64,000 bases of DNA from Anaerolineales bacterium (GTDB lineage: Bacteria; Chloroflexota; Anaerolineae; Anaerolineales; UBA4823): contig JAGVAD010000021.1 in the NCBI GenBank assembly GCA_020060465.1, forward strand, positions 1-64,000, written 5' to 3'. This document shows positions 25,283-34,129 of the stretch, piece after piece. Each line of letters opens with the position of its first letter. The stretch's first letter is position 1. The notes under the pieces are model-generated. The model ran no database searches. It saw only the letters and a list, made by a program, of their open reading frames with translations, and was not told where the DNA came from. Both the position numbers and the translations under genes were made by a program.

Positions 25283-25335
25283 GACCGGAAAATTACCCCT
25301 TTCAGCGCAAGTTTGTCATCTTTTTCACAATCGGC

Positions 25336-25364
25336 TTGACTGATTTCGGATTTTTCGGTAAAAT
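25336..25364 (+). promoter_or_regulatory. Promoter and operator of the GbsR/MarR gene
   Basis: TTGACT (25336-25341), 17-bp spacer, TAAAAT (25359-25364). ATTTCG at 25343 and CGAAAT at 25366-25371 form an inverted repeat that straddles the promoter, a likely autoregulatory site. Confidence 0.6.
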
Positions 25365-25390
25365 TCGAAATAACCGTAACAGGAGAAAAA

Positions 25391-25951
25391 ATGGCCGAAT
25401 TAACCCCTGTCATGAAACAATTTATCCTGCATTGGGGCGAGATGGGTTCCAATTGGGGACTGAACCGCACCGTGGCGCAGATTCACGCCATGTTGTACCT
25501 TTCCCCTGCCCCGCTGACTGCCGAAGAGATCAGTGAGACGCTGGGCATAGCTCGTTCGACGGTCAGCACCGGCTTGCGCGAGTTGCAGACCTGGGGCGTG
25601 GTGCGAGTGGTGCATCAGCTCGGCGATCGGCGTGATCACTTCGAAACCATTGCCGATATTTGGGAGATGTTCCGCGTGATCTTACGCGAGCGTAAACGGC
25701 GGGAGATTGACCCCGCGGTGGCTGTTTTACGTGAGAGCATGACCGGCGTGCAAGGAGAATCCGAGAATGCCTATGTCATCGAACGACTGGAGGAAATGTT
25801 GGAATTCTTCGAGGTGGTCACTTCCGTCTATAACCAGGTGGAACAACTTCCCACTGCCACGCTGCGGCGCATTGCCCGTCTGGGGGACAGTTTCTCCCGC
25901 CTGCTCAGTCTGGCGGCTCAGTCCGAAAGACAACCCACCCCAGAAATGTAA
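25391..25951 (+). CDS. GbsR/MarR-family transcriptional regulator
   Basis: A 186-residue regulator with a winged helix near 35-80 (LTAEEISETLGIARSTVSTG is the recognition region, followed by GVVRVVHQLGDRRDHF) and a helical dimerisation tail. The GbsR branch of MarR proteins senses choline-like or other small ligands and usually represses. AGGAG sits before the ATG. It is followed after 38 bp by a polyprenyl synthetase gene, which it may control along with itself. Confidence 0.85.
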   Translation: MAELTPVMKQFILHWGEMGSNWGLNRTVAQIHAMLYLSPAPLTAEEISETLGIARSTVSTGLRELQTWGVVRVVHQLGDRRDHFETIADIWEMFRVILRERKRREIDPAVAVLRESMTGVQGESENAYVIERLEEMLEFFEVVTSVYNQVEQLPTATLRRIARLGDSFSRLLSLAAQSERQPTPEM

Positions 25952-25989
25952 TCCATTTTCGGATCGGTAGTAACTCTTTGGAGGTAGAT

Positions 25990-26997
25990 ATGATGCAAAG
26001 CAGCTCGCTCGTCGTTGTCCCCGAGACTTACAAGGTTGAGCCTTACGACTGGATGACGCCGGTGTATCCGGCGCTGCTGGCGGTCGAACAACGGTTGCAA
26101 ACTGCCCCGCCGGAGCAGCATGAATGGCTTGGAGCGGCTACCGCCCATTTGCTCGCCTCCGGCGGTAAACGCATCCGCCCGGCAGTGAGTCTGTTGGCGG
26201 CGGGCATCTTTGAGGTGGATTTTGAACGCGCGGTGCATCTGGCAGCGGGCGTCGAGATGCTGCATACCGCCACCCTGGTGCACGATGATTTGATTGACGG
26301 CGCGAATATGCGTCGCGGCGCGCCCACGTTAAACGCCGTATCTGGAGCAGATGCCGCCATCCTGGTAGGTGATTACCTGTTTGCTCGCGCCGCCAACCTG
26401 GTGGCGCAGACGGATCACGTCGGCGTCATGGATGAATTTGCTAAAACCTTGATGGTGATCTTGAATGGCGAGGTGGTGCAACGTTTTAACCGCTGGCAGG
26501 TGGACCGCCAGGCGTACCAACAGCGCATCTACGCCAAGACCGCCGCGCTGTTCGTCCTGGCTGCCCAGGCGCCAGCTTTGCTAGGCAACGCGAGCGAGAG
26601 CGCCCGTCAGTCAATGGTGGACTATGGGCAAGCCATCGGCCTGGCCTTCCAAATCGTAGATGACGTTCTGGACTATGTTGGCGACCCGGCAAAGATCGGC
26701 AAACCCGCCGGAGGCGACCTGCGCCAGGGATTGATTACCTTGCCGCTCATCCGCTACATCGAAATGCATCCAAACGATCCCGAGGTCGGGATTTTACTGG
26801 CGAAGAGGGATGGCAATCATCCGCTGGTCGCCGCCTTAATTGAAAAGGTACGCCATTCAAGCGCCATCCAGGCCGCCCTGGACGAAGCGCGCGGCTGGGT
26901 CGAGCAGGCGCAGCACGCCCTGGAATGCCTGCCATTGAGTATCTATACGCAGGCGCTATCCGAATTAACCGTCACCATCGTCGAACGCGCTATGTGA
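25990..26997 (+). CDS. Trans-isoprenyl diphosphate synthase (polyprenyl synthetase)
   Basis: A 335-residue enzyme of the trans-prenyltransferase family that condenses isopentenyl diphosphate with allylic diphosphates. Both Asp-rich Mg-binding motifs are visible: DDLID (in LVHDDLIDGANMRRG) and DDVLD. The substrate-binding GGKRIRP also stands out. The residues before the first Asp motif do not let me fix chain length; a C30-C50 quinone side chain is usual for this length. The ATG at 25990 (or the next codon, also ATG) has GGAGG just upstream. The frame is open to a TTG at 25978, which lies in that SD region. Confidence 0.88.
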   Translation: MMQSSSLVVVPETYKVEPYDWMTPVYPALLAVEQRLQTAPPEQHEWLGAATAHLLASGGKRIRPAVSLLAAGIFEVDFERAVHLAAGVEMLHTATLVHDDLIDGANMRRGAPTLNAVSGADAAILVGDYLFARAANLVAQTDHVGVMDEFAKTLMVILNGEVVQRFNRWQVDRQAYQQRIYAKTAALFVLAAQAPALLGNASESARQSMVDYGQAIGLAFQIVDDVLDYVGDPAKIGKPAGGDLRQGLITLPLIRYIEMHPNDPEVGILLAKRDGNHPLVAALIEKVRHSSAIQAALDEARGWVEQAQHALECLPLSIYTQALSELTVTIVERAM

Positions 26998-27443
26998 CCC
27001 CCTGACCAAAAGACGAAACCATGTTAGATCTAGAGACATAAACACTCTAGATTTGTTATCAGTGCAAAACTACCAGCTACCAGACAGTTTACCCATCCAC
27101 AGGGCAATATCATTGCGCAGGATATTTCTTGTCCCGAAGCAATCTTCTGGCAGCCAGAAAACGACTTTGGCAAGGGATTGCTTCAGTCGCTGCGCTCCTT
27201 CACGATGACATTTTGCGAATTGTCAGGTTGCCAGCAAAACTACTGATATAATCATCCCAACAAGATCGCGATGTTTAACTGAGGGGAATTTAGAATAACC
27301 GGGCGATTCTACGGAAATCGCCCATTTACTTTGTATACGGAATTTTTCCGTGTACTTACCGTCCGGTGCGAAACAGGACATCCTGCTGACGACAATGCGA
27401 GGGGGCCGTGACATGCCAGACGACTATTCAAGAAGGAGTTGAG
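26998..27443. other. Intergenic region with repeat copy, promoter and hairpins
   Basis: After the prenyltransferase stop comes a weak terminator (ATCTAGAG and CTCTAGAT at 27028-27052), then the dispersed repeat at 27072-27236. Next is an extended -10 TGATATAAT (27244-27252) with no clear -35. The 180-nt leader before 27444 has hairpins GGGCGATT-AATCGCCC (27301-27323) and TACGGAA-TTCCGTG (around 27336-27353). I see no ORF and recognise no riboswitch class. Confidence 0.55.
27072..27236. repeat. Dispersed repeat family 2, copy 1 (MITE-like)
   Basis: About 165 bp matching 39212-39376. Both copies have CAGACAGTTT near the left end and an inverted ...TGTCAGGT near the right, CATTGCG-type arms, and the near-identical block AGAAAACGACTTTG with GGGATTGCTTCAGTCGCTG. 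No coding capacity. It resembles the short repeats with CATTGCGAG...TCGCAATGA arms seen in many environmental bacterial genomes. Confidence 0.85.
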
Positions 27444-28379
27444 ATGAAAGAACCGATCGAAACCGGCGAATTCAGCGAACGCGATGTGACGACTGCCGTC
27501 GAATCCCTGGATTCCGCATCATTCAAAGCCCGCTTTATCCGCACCGACTGTAACACCGCCAATCCAGAATGGAAGGCGCCCAGCGGGCAACCGATTAACG
27601 AATACGTCCGCCATCAGATGGATCGTTTTAAAAGGGAGGTGGATGTAGGTCGCCTTCACCACTTCCACAGCGGCGTGTTCCAAAGATTCGACTCCGCCAC
27701 AATGCTAACAATCGCGCATCATCATCTGTTCGAGCCAGTTGCCCCGTCGGCCAGAGACTTATTCCACGTTTATGGGCCTGACCGCGACAACACCATGGAC
27801 TGGAAACGGTATTACCGATACGCCTGGAAAGACAAAGGGCCGAACGCGATCATCCATTCAAGCGATACACAGATCATCCAGGAAGGAAAACTGGCGTGTA
27901 ACGCGTATTCTTACTCTGGCCAAAATTCATACGCGCTCGTCGGCGCCGGCATGTTCTTCCGCCCACAATTTGGCGATGCAATAGTGAGCATCAGGCCCTA
28001 TGTGCAGTGGCTCACGAGCGCCAGCTTCACAGGCAACGACAGAGCACCAGCCTCGGCCGCTGCATACCTGGGCATTTACGTCGAGAGTTGGGCGCAAGGC
28101 GGCGGGGGGCATTATGTTGATCGCGACCATTGGATTACCGTATGGTCGCAGAACACACAGAGTTACCTGACCAACGCAACAGCAGGAGGCGCTGCCACTG
28201 TCGGTGATGGCTTGGCTACTGAAATTCTCGCCGTGACTCAACGTAAGTACGCCATCTATGTTTATGCATACCTCGAGACAAGCGCAGGACCGCAACAACA
28301 AAGGAACGAAGTGCGTTACGTTACGATTGACATGGATGCAATCGTTCCATACGTCGTGGTAGAGGAAAAGCTGGTTTAA
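27444..28379 (+). CDS. Hypothetical protein, 311 aa
   Basis: I do not recognise this protein. It begins MKEPIETGEFSERDV after AAGGAG at good spacing, has no signal peptide or membrane helix, and is rich in His, Tyr and Trp. Notable segments are a His cluster (LTIAHHHLFEP), DYxD-like acidic patches and a long Ala/Gly/Tyr C-half (YLGIYVESWAQGGGGHYVDR, YAIYVYAYLE) suggestive of a beta-sandwich. Flanks are a dispersed repeat on the left and non-coding DNA on the right, so horizontal acquisition is possible. Confidence 0.6.
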   Translation: MKEPIETGEFSERDVTTAVESLDSASFKARFIRTDCNTANPEWKAPSGQPINEYVRHQMDRFKREVDVGRLHHFHSGVFQRFDSATMLTIAHHHLFEPVAPSARDLFHVYGPDRDNTMDWKRYYRYAWKDKGPNAIIHSSDTQIIQEGKLACNAYSYSGQNSYALVGAGMFFRPQFGDAIVSIRPYVQWLTSASFTGNDRAPASAAAYLGIYVESWAQGGGGHYVDRDHWITVWSQNTQSYLTNATAGGAATVGDGLATEILAVTQRKYAIYVYAYLETSAGPQQQRNEVRYVTIDMDAIVPYVVVEEKLV

Positions 28380-28440
28380 CGCAATCCGCCCGGTCGTTCC
28401 TTCATCGCCCTTAGCATGCTCACCCGAGGCAAACGGCCTC

Positions 28441-28481
28441 TTATTGCTGTACCATGACCTGCCCACAGAGTACAGCAATAA
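28441..28481. terminator. 12-bp perfect stem downstream of the hypothetical gene
   Basis: TTATTGCTGTAC and GTACAGCAATAA enclose a 17-nt loop, 62 bp after the stop at 28379. Confidence 0.45.
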
Positions 28482-28678
28482 GAGTAGTATGCGGAGTGGC
28501 TGTTCTGTACATCACGCCGAACGTAGCGTGGAAGCAGCCGCTTCTACAACTTCGAGCGCCCTCATCAGGCTCTCAATTATCAGACGCCTGCACAGGCTTA
28601 TGTGCTGTATTTCAGGAATCAAAGATTCGGTCCCAATTCCCTCAATTTTTCTCGATTTTGAACTGAATTGACGATAAA

Positions 28679-28711
28679 AACCGCTCCACATTATCCGTGG
28701 AACGGTTTTTT
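28679..28711 (+). terminator. Intrinsic terminator
   Basis: AACCGCTCCAC and GTGGAACGGTT form an 11-bp stem with one mismatch, followed by TTTT. It stands 300 bp after the nearest plus-strand gene, so it may end a separate small transcript. Confidence 0.7.
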
Positions 28712-28827
28712 CGAAATTGTGCCCTTAAGCGGATGTGACTCGAACTGTACCGGTTCACCCCATGCTATTTTCTAAGGAGCAGGATATGGTGAAAGTATCG
28801 GTGGCCTATATTTGAGAAATTGTCTAT

Positions 28828-29598
28828 TCATGGAAGTGGCGTCGAAGTCAAAGGCGGTGGATATTGCCCTGGAGGCGGTGTATATCCTTCGGGAAATGGA
28901 TATGGGGTAGGTGGTATTGCGGTGGAAGTAATTGGCGGAAGCGGGGTAATCGTTGGCGCGGTGATGGTTGTAGTTAGGCTATCCACAAACTGCATGGTCA
29001 ATACGTCAAAATAAAGGGTCTGATGGTTTTGACCGACGAGCGTAAGCACATAGTGATCCTCGGCTATAATCTCCAGCCAGCCGGTTAGTTCTGATGTTTC
29101 GTATCTTACAGATTCAAAATTGTCAAGGCTGGGTGAAGTAACATGAACTTCAAGAACCCCTTTGGTTAAATTCGGCGTATCCGTATATGTACCTTCAAGA
29201 CCTCCGGCATAAACGCGAACTTGCTGCCCATTAACCATACCCTTCCAGAGATTTGCAAATGGCCGGGGAGCAACATGAGCCTCAAATATCCCAGTGACAA
29301 ACGGCTCGGGAGTGTTTGTCGGGGGGCAACAAGTGGGGGGCGGTGTGACTGTGGTCATAGCAATTAGAGCGAAATGGGTTTCCATCACTGCGGCTTCTGC
29401 CGTCTCTCGCCAGTGTTGAAAGGAGGTGGGAGTAACTTCAGTTGGTGATGAAGCAGTCGCCGTACTCAGCGCCATTCCAATCGATGATGATACAAGAAAT
29501 TTAAATGCGAAGGAAACAATTATTACGAGTGCGATTAGGGCTAGAAAGCCAGTGATTATACTCAAAATCGAAAGAGTAGGAGATTTTTGGTGTCTCAT
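28828..29598 (-). CDS. Membrane-anchored secreted hypothetical protein
   Basis: A 256-residue protein with an N-terminal transmembrane helix (ILSIITGFLALIALVIIVSF, residues about 10-33). A Ser/Thr-rich spacer, a small globular region (about 95-200) and a Pro/Thr-rich C-terminal tail (TITPLPPITSTAIPPTPYPF) follow. Such Thr-Pro stalks are frequent in cell-surface proteins of Anaerolineae. No family is recognised. It lies 25 bp after the broken secreted gene on the same strand and may share its transcript. Confidence 0.65.
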   Translation of the reverse strand: MRHQKSPTLSILSIITGFLALIALVIIVSFAFKFLVSSSIGMALSTATASSPTEVTPTSFQHWRETAEAAVMETHFALIAMTTVTPPPTCCPPTNTPEPFVTGIFEAHVAPRPFANLWKGMVNGQQVRVYAGGLEGTYTDTPNLTKGVLEVHVTSPSLDNFESVRYETSELTGWLEIIAEDHYVLTLVGQNHQTLYFDVLTMQFVDSLTTTITAPTITPLPPITSTAIPPTPYPFPEGYTPPPGQYPPPLTSTPLP

Positions 29599-29623
29599 AT
29601 CAGCTTCCTCCCAATTGCGAAGA

Positions 29624-30780
29624 TCAAGGACGAGGATACCAAGTCATATCGGTGGAACGAGAATAAGGTACTAACCCATCTGCGGTCCGCCAGTCGGCAT
29701 CAAGGGCCTCTCTCAGTTGTTGGATAGCCATAATAGGTGTGTTTAGGGTATTGTAAAGGTCGCAATTTTGGGTTTGACTACAGGCTCTCGATTGGGTTAG
29801 TAATTCCTGGAACGTAATTTTTGAATAACCGTTCAGGTACCCCCATAGGCTCAACCCCTGCCACCTGCGTGCATCTATACCATCGGTATGGTAAATTTCA
29901 GGTAATGGGTATTTTACCGGAAGCCCTCTCTGAGATACCTCATGAATGCGATCATAGCTCCAATCACGGGCAAATGGCGCATAAGGCTGATAGCCATCCG
30001 GGCAATCACACGTTCCGTAATTGTAGAAATTTCTCCAACATGTATCCTTATATCCATCCAGCCAGGCCTTCGTGTTTGTGTAAGTATTCCACGGCGCTTC
30101 AATATCCATCGCGCCAGCAACAAAAATTTGATACCCGTAGCCGTGGTTGATAACGTATGAATTAATGCTTTGTACCATCGTTCCCCATGCTTGTCCATGT
30201 TCATAGGTTACCGCATTAGTGGGAGAACCAGGTGGATTAGCACAATTTAATCTCCAATACAATTGTCCACCCCGAGGCCAATAATCACAGGAACCTGTTG
30301 TGTGTTATAACTATAACCACAATACTGGCCCGATCCACCGGGTCTTATATTTTGCAGTTGCGCACAAAACCCGCTGATGTAATTCTGAATATCAATTTGA
30401 ATGTTGCTTACACGATAGCATGTATCTGTGTACTCATATGCTCCCCATTCGGTATCTGAATACTTACAAGGCTGACCCCACGCGAGAATGGTGATAATCC
30501 GATCACCAGATTGAATAGCTTGAAGATAATTAACAGCGTCTGTTTGTCCCAACTCTGGAGGATTAAAATCGGCCTCCGAATGGTTCATATAGTAAGACGA
30601 AGTGGTAAATGGCGACCTAATAATCAACGGAAGATAAAGATGATAACCGCCCCCTTGTGCATGGGCAGTATTATTTTCCTCATTCTCAGCAATTTGACTA
30701 TCTTTTGAAATCCGAGTTATCAAAACCAGGGATGTAAAAAAGATAAAAACCAGGATGACAATCTGTATTCTCTGACCCAT
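29624..30780 (-). pseudogene. Secreted protein gene split by a frameshift
   Basis: Two overlapping frames (30780-30247 and 30262-29624) appear to be one gene. The first part has a signal or anchor helix (IVILVFIFFTSLVLI), then GGYHLYLPLIIRSP, a motif typical of Anaerolineae exoproteins, and ends VPVIIGLGVDN before running into a stop. The second continues without a ribosome-binding site as YWRLNCANPPGSPTNAVTYE, then GYGYQIFVAGAMDIEAPWN and WPLPEIY-like text, as expected of an extracellular glycosidase-like domain. The break is near 30250-30262, so a sequencing error is possible. GGAGGAGG precedes the first ATG. Confidence 0.65.
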
Positions 30781-31171
30781 AAGACCCTCCTCCCATGGGT
30801 AAATCCTTGTTTTGAATCCTATGTAAATCCGTTATTGTCATTATACGAATCTTATAGAGAGGGGCAGGTCTTAAGTGGACCCTAAACTGCAAGTGGAGAA
30901 AACGAGCGCCAGAAGCAGGAACACGGCGGTTTTGATATTTTAATTTTCGTCAGAATTCCCTTTCGATTACTATACAACAGGGGTGGTATAAGTAGCCAAG
31001 TGCTATTCATCCGCATTTTGGATACCTTTCGTCACTCCATTTATATGGATATCACAACTCCTGTGTCCCCTGCGTGAACTGAATACAATTTTTCAACTTG
31101 TCTCGATCCTCAAAGCGAATTAACGCGCAGAACTGCTCGACCGGCAGGTCAAGCAGTTCGATTGTTCCAGG
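30781..31171. other. Intergenic region
   Basis: It holds a TATAAT on the minus strand (30845-30840), about 60 bp before the split secreted gene and without a good -35 box. Otherwise no ORF, repeat or recognised RNA is seen between it and tRNA-Glu. Confidence 0.5.
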
Positions 31172-31244
31172 TGCCCCCAGGGGGATTCGAACCCCCGTTT
31201 TGGCCTTGAGAGGGCCACGTCCTGGGCCCCTAGACGATGGGGGC
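31172..31244 (-). tRNA. tRNA-Glu (anticodon CTC)
   Basis: 73 nt read on the minus strand: acceptor stem GCCCCCA/TGGGGGC with discriminator A, D-arm GTCTAGG...GGAC, and anticodon stem TGGCC/GGCCA with loop CTCTCAA (anticodon CTC, decoding GAG). The T-arm is GGGGG-TTCGAAT-CCCCC. No variable-arm extension, and CCA is not encoded. The D-arm sequence is characteristic of tRNA-Glu. Confidence 0.95.
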
Positions 31245-31306
31245 ATGCTCAAAGCGACGGGATTTTACCACGTGAAGCAGGGGGCGTCAACCAGCATTTT
31301 CAATAT

Positions 31307-31334
31307 AAAAAAGGCCTGGCGTCTTCACCAGGCC
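31307..31334 (-). terminator. Intrinsic terminator of fadD
   Basis: Minus strand GGCCTGG-TGAAGACG-CCAGGCC followed by six T residues, 20 bp after the stop. Confidence 0.85.
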
Positions 31335-31353
31335 AGAAAACAATATGATTGGT

Positions 31354-33042
31354 TTACGCCACAGGATGTTCTTCCTTGTGCTGACGCACCAGTTCGCGGC
31401 GCAGGATCTTGCCCACCATGGTCTTGGGAAGTTCAGTGCGAAACTCCACATGGGTGGGAATCTTGTACTTGGCCAGTTTATCTTTGCAGAATTCTTTGAT
31501 CTCTTCCTCGGTTGCTGTCTCTCCAGGTTTAAGCACCACCCAGGCTTTCACCGTCTCGCCGCGGTATGCATCTGGGATGCCGGCAACGCCGACTTCTAAT
31601 ACCTTAGGGTGCTGAGCGATCACCTCTTCTACCTCGCGCGGCCACACCTGGAAGCCGCCCGGCTTGATCAGCTCCTTCTTACGGTCAACAATGTAGAAAA
31701 AGCCCTCCTCGTCCATGCGAGCAATATCTCCGGTGTAGAGCCAGCCATCACGCAACGCATTGGCTGTCTCGGTGGGCATGTTGTGATACCCCTTCATCAC
31801 CAATGGGCCCTTGACCACCAGCTCACCCACCTCGCCCGGCGGCAGCACGGTCACTTCGTCATCCAGGCTGATGATACGGCAGTCAATATCTGGCAACGGC
31901 AGGCCAATAGACCCGGGCGGGTTCTTGCCAAACAGCGGGTTGCAGTGCGTGGCGGTCGGCGCTTCCGACATGCCATAACCTTCCACCAGCTTGCCGCCGG
32001 TGAGCGCCTCGAACCTTTCTTTTGTCTCGCGCATTAATGGCGCCGAACCGGAGATGCAGGCCTTGATTGAGCTCAAATCGTATTTCTTTGCTTGCACATC
32101 AGGATGGTTGTTGATGGCGTTATACATGGTAGGCACGCCGGGGTAAATGGTGGCGCGATATTTCTGGATGTTATCCAACACATCTTTGATATCGCGTGGA
32201 TTGGGGATCATCACCATCGAAGCAGCAGCCCGGATGGCGAAACACATTCCTGCTACCATGCCGTACACGTGGAACAGCGGGATGGCCATCAACACCACTT
32301 CTTTCCCCTCATCGCAATTGACCATCCAACTGCGGATTTGCAGCGTGTTGGCAACCAGGTTGCGATGCAATGCCACTGCTCCTTTCGATATACCTGTCGT
32401 GCCGCCGCTGTATTGGAATAGCGCCACATCATCTGGGCCAATTTCCACTTTGGGACGGTCTTCCGGCTTGAAGCGTTCGATCAGGTCCTTCATCCACACG
32501 TCATCCGGGGCAAGCTGAACGCGATGACCGTCCTTCTTCTCTTTGGTCAGCCCGAACAGAAAGCCCAATACTGGCGGGAGCGCCTCTTTAATAGTGGTGA
32601 CGACCAACTTACGAATTTTAGTTTTCGGCTGCACTTCCTTAATACGATTGTAGAAGTTGCTCATCACCAGCATAATCTCCACGCCGGAGTCGTTGACCTG
32701 ATGCTCGATCTCACGCGGGCTGTATAACGGATTGGTGGCGACTACCACGCCGCCGATCTTCAAGATGGCGAAATAAGCCATCACGAACTGGGGTGAATTC
32801 GGCATGAAGATGCCCACCCGATCACCCTTCTTCACCCCCAAAGAAGCCAGGCCGGCTGCCAGGCGGTCGGTGATGTCGTTCATTTCTTTGTAAGTAACTC
32901 TAGCGCCTTTGAAAATCGTGCAGGCTGTATCGGGGTATTTGCGCGCGGCTTCCTCCAGGAAATAAAACAATGGGACCGGGGGATAGTCAATCGTGTACGG
33001 CACGCCTTTGTCGTACTGTTTTAACCAGGGACGCTCATCCAT
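31354..33042 (-). CDS. fadD: Long-chain acyl-CoA synthetase
   Basis: A 562-residue AMP-forming ligase that activates fatty acids with ATP and CoA. ANL-superfamily motifs in order: FQYSGGTTGISKGA (A3), GYGMSEAPT (A5), YTGDIARMDEEGFFYIVDRKKE (A7-A8) and the A10 Lys in KTMVGKILRREL. The ATG at 33042 follows GGAGGAGG; the upstream ATG at 33054 is part of that block. It has its own promoter (33108-33136) and terminator. The family gives long-chain fatty acids as the probable substrate, but the exact chain length is not fixed. Confidence 0.92.
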   Translation of the reverse strand: MDERPWLKQYDKGVPYTIDYPPVPLFYFLEEAARKYPDTACTIFKGARVTYKEMNDITDRLAAGLASLGVKKGDRVGIFMPNSPQFVMAYFAILKIGGVVVATNPLYSPREIEHQVNDSGVEIMLVMSNFYNRIKEVQPKTKIRKLVVTTIKEALPPVLGFLFGLTKEKKDGHRVQLAPDDVWMKDLIERFKPEDRPKVEIGPDDVALFQYSGGTTGISKGAVALHRNLVANTLQIRSWMVNCDEGKEVVLMAIPLFHVYGMVAGMCFAIRAAASMVMIPNPRDIKDVLDNIQKYRATIYPGVPTMYNAINNHPDVQAKKYDLSSIKACISGSAPLMRETKERFEALTGGKLVEGYGMSEAPTATHCNPLFGKNPPGSIGLPLPDIDCRIISLDDEVTVLPPGEVGELVVKGPLVMKGYHNMPTETANALRDGWLYTGDIARMDEEGFFYIVDRKKELIKPGGFQVWPREVEEVIAQHPKVLEVGVAGIPDAYRGETVKAWVVLKPGETATEEEIKEFCKDKLAKYKIPTHVEFRTELPKTMVGKILRRELVRQHKEEHPVA

Positions 33043-33107
33043 TTCCTCCTCCATCGAACTTCATGCACTATGAATTTGGCGATTACGCGGGGGTGCTCAT
33101 CAATCAA

Positions 33108-33136
33108 AGTATAGAATTTTTTATCGTAATTGTCAA
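33108..33136 (-). promoter_or_regulatory. Promoter of fadD
   Basis: Minus strand TTGACA (33136-33131), 17-bp spacer, TATACT (33113-33108), in an AT-rich stretch. Confidence 0.7.
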
Positions 33137-33172
33137 ATAGTTTCAGATAAAATCCACCTATCTTCTTAGCAT

Positions 33173-34129
33173 CTATCGCGGCTTTTCAGCCAACCAACGG
33201 CGGATCGCCGCTTCCATTTCATCTACGGTGTCTGCGCCCACCTTGAACCAGTGGATCTGCGCGTCATCCAGCTTGAACCAGTTCGCCTGACGACGCACAA
33301 AGACACGCGTGGCGCGCTTGATCTGAGCCACCGCTTCCTCCAGTGTAAGCCGACCTTGAAGATAGGCAAGCATCTCGCGATAGCCAATGGCGGAAAAGGC
33401 TGGCGCATCGGGGGGGACGCCCTGCGCCAGCAAGCTGCGTACTTCATCCACCAGGCCCTCTTGAAGCATTTTCTCAATCCGCTGATCAATGCGGGCGTAC
33501 AGTTCGGCGCGCGGGCGGGTGAGACCCAAATTGAGCAAATCATAAGGCGCATCGCCGTGGCTGCGCTGATCCGAAAAACGCCGCCCGCTGCTCAGGATGA
33601 CTTCCAGGGCGCGCACCGTGCGCCGCAAGTTGCGCGGGTCAATCTTCGCTGCTGCTTCTGCATCCAGGCGCGCCAGGCGTGCATGTAGTTCGGCCGCGCC
33701 GATCTCCTGCGCCCAGGCTTCCAGCGCCCGGCGCAAACGCGCGTCTGGCTGCACCGCCGGCGGCTGCCAGCCTTGCGTCACTGCGCGGATATATTGACCC
33801 GTTCCCCCAACCAAAAACGGTAAACGGCCGCGCCCATGCACCTGAGCGATCACCCGCCGCGCCTGCTCTTGAAAAAGCGCCAGACTCCACACCTCGCGCG
33901 GATCGGCGACGTCAATCAAATGATGTGGAACGCCGCGGCGCTCCGTCGGGCTGGGTTTGGCAGTGCCAATGTCCATGCCGCGATAGAACAGGCGCGAATC
34001 CGCTGAAATGATTTCGCCGTTCAAACGCATGGCGAGCTGGATGGAAATCTCCGTCTTGCCCACCGCGGTGGGTCCAACGACTAAGACCAATGGCGGGCGG
34101 CGATTTGACTCAGCTTCCAATGAGCGCAT
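33173..34129 (-). CDS. miaA: tRNA dimethylallyltransferase
   Basis: A 318-residue enzyme transferring the dimethylallyl group to A37 of tRNAs reading UNN codons. The P-loop GPTAVGKT lies near residue 17, ISADSRLFYRGMDIGTAKP follows, then the typical HHLIDVADP and VGGTGQYIRAVTQG. The C-terminal RATRVFVRRQANWF motif is intact. The start ATG at 34129 overlaps yraN by 20 bp. The open frame extends far upstream, but only inside yraN, and has no MiaA similarity there. Confidence 0.93.
   Translation of the reverse strand: MRSLEAESNRRPPLVLVVGPTAVGKTEISIQLAMRLNGEIISADSRLFYRGMDIGTAKPSPTERRGVPHHLIDVADPREVWSLALFQEQARRVIAQVHGRGRLPFLVGGTGQYIRAVTQGWQPPAVQPDARLRRALEAWAQEIGAAELHARLARLDAEAAAKIDPRNLRRTVRALEVILSSGRRFSDQRSHGDAPYDLLNLGLTRPRAELYARIDQRIEKMLQEGLVDEVRSLLAQGVPPDAPAFSAIGYREMLAYLQGRLTLEEAVAQIKRATRVFVRRQANWFKLDDAQIHWFKVGADTVDEMEAAIRRWLAEKPR

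Larger units (their letters stand above)
28380..28827. other. Non-coding region with two hairpins
   Basis: Contains GAGGC-AAACG-GCCTC followed by TTATT (about 28427-28445), a 12-bp stem (28441-28481) and a terminator (28679-28711). Overlapping short ORFs have no ribosome-binding site. A 9-codon ORF at about 28786, after AAGGAG, is probably chance or a gene remnant. Confidence 0.5.

Noticed and set aside
27260-27443. Possible riboswitch in the leader of the 311-aa gene
   Set aside because: Several small hairpins but no signature of a known class; noted as structure only.
28444-28671. 75-aa frame in the non-coding stretch
   Set aside because: No ribosome-binding site and overlapped by another frame of equal quality.
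28786-28815. 9-codon ORF after AAGGAG at the left edge of the hypothetical membrane gene
   Set aside because: Too short and without context; probably chance or remnant.
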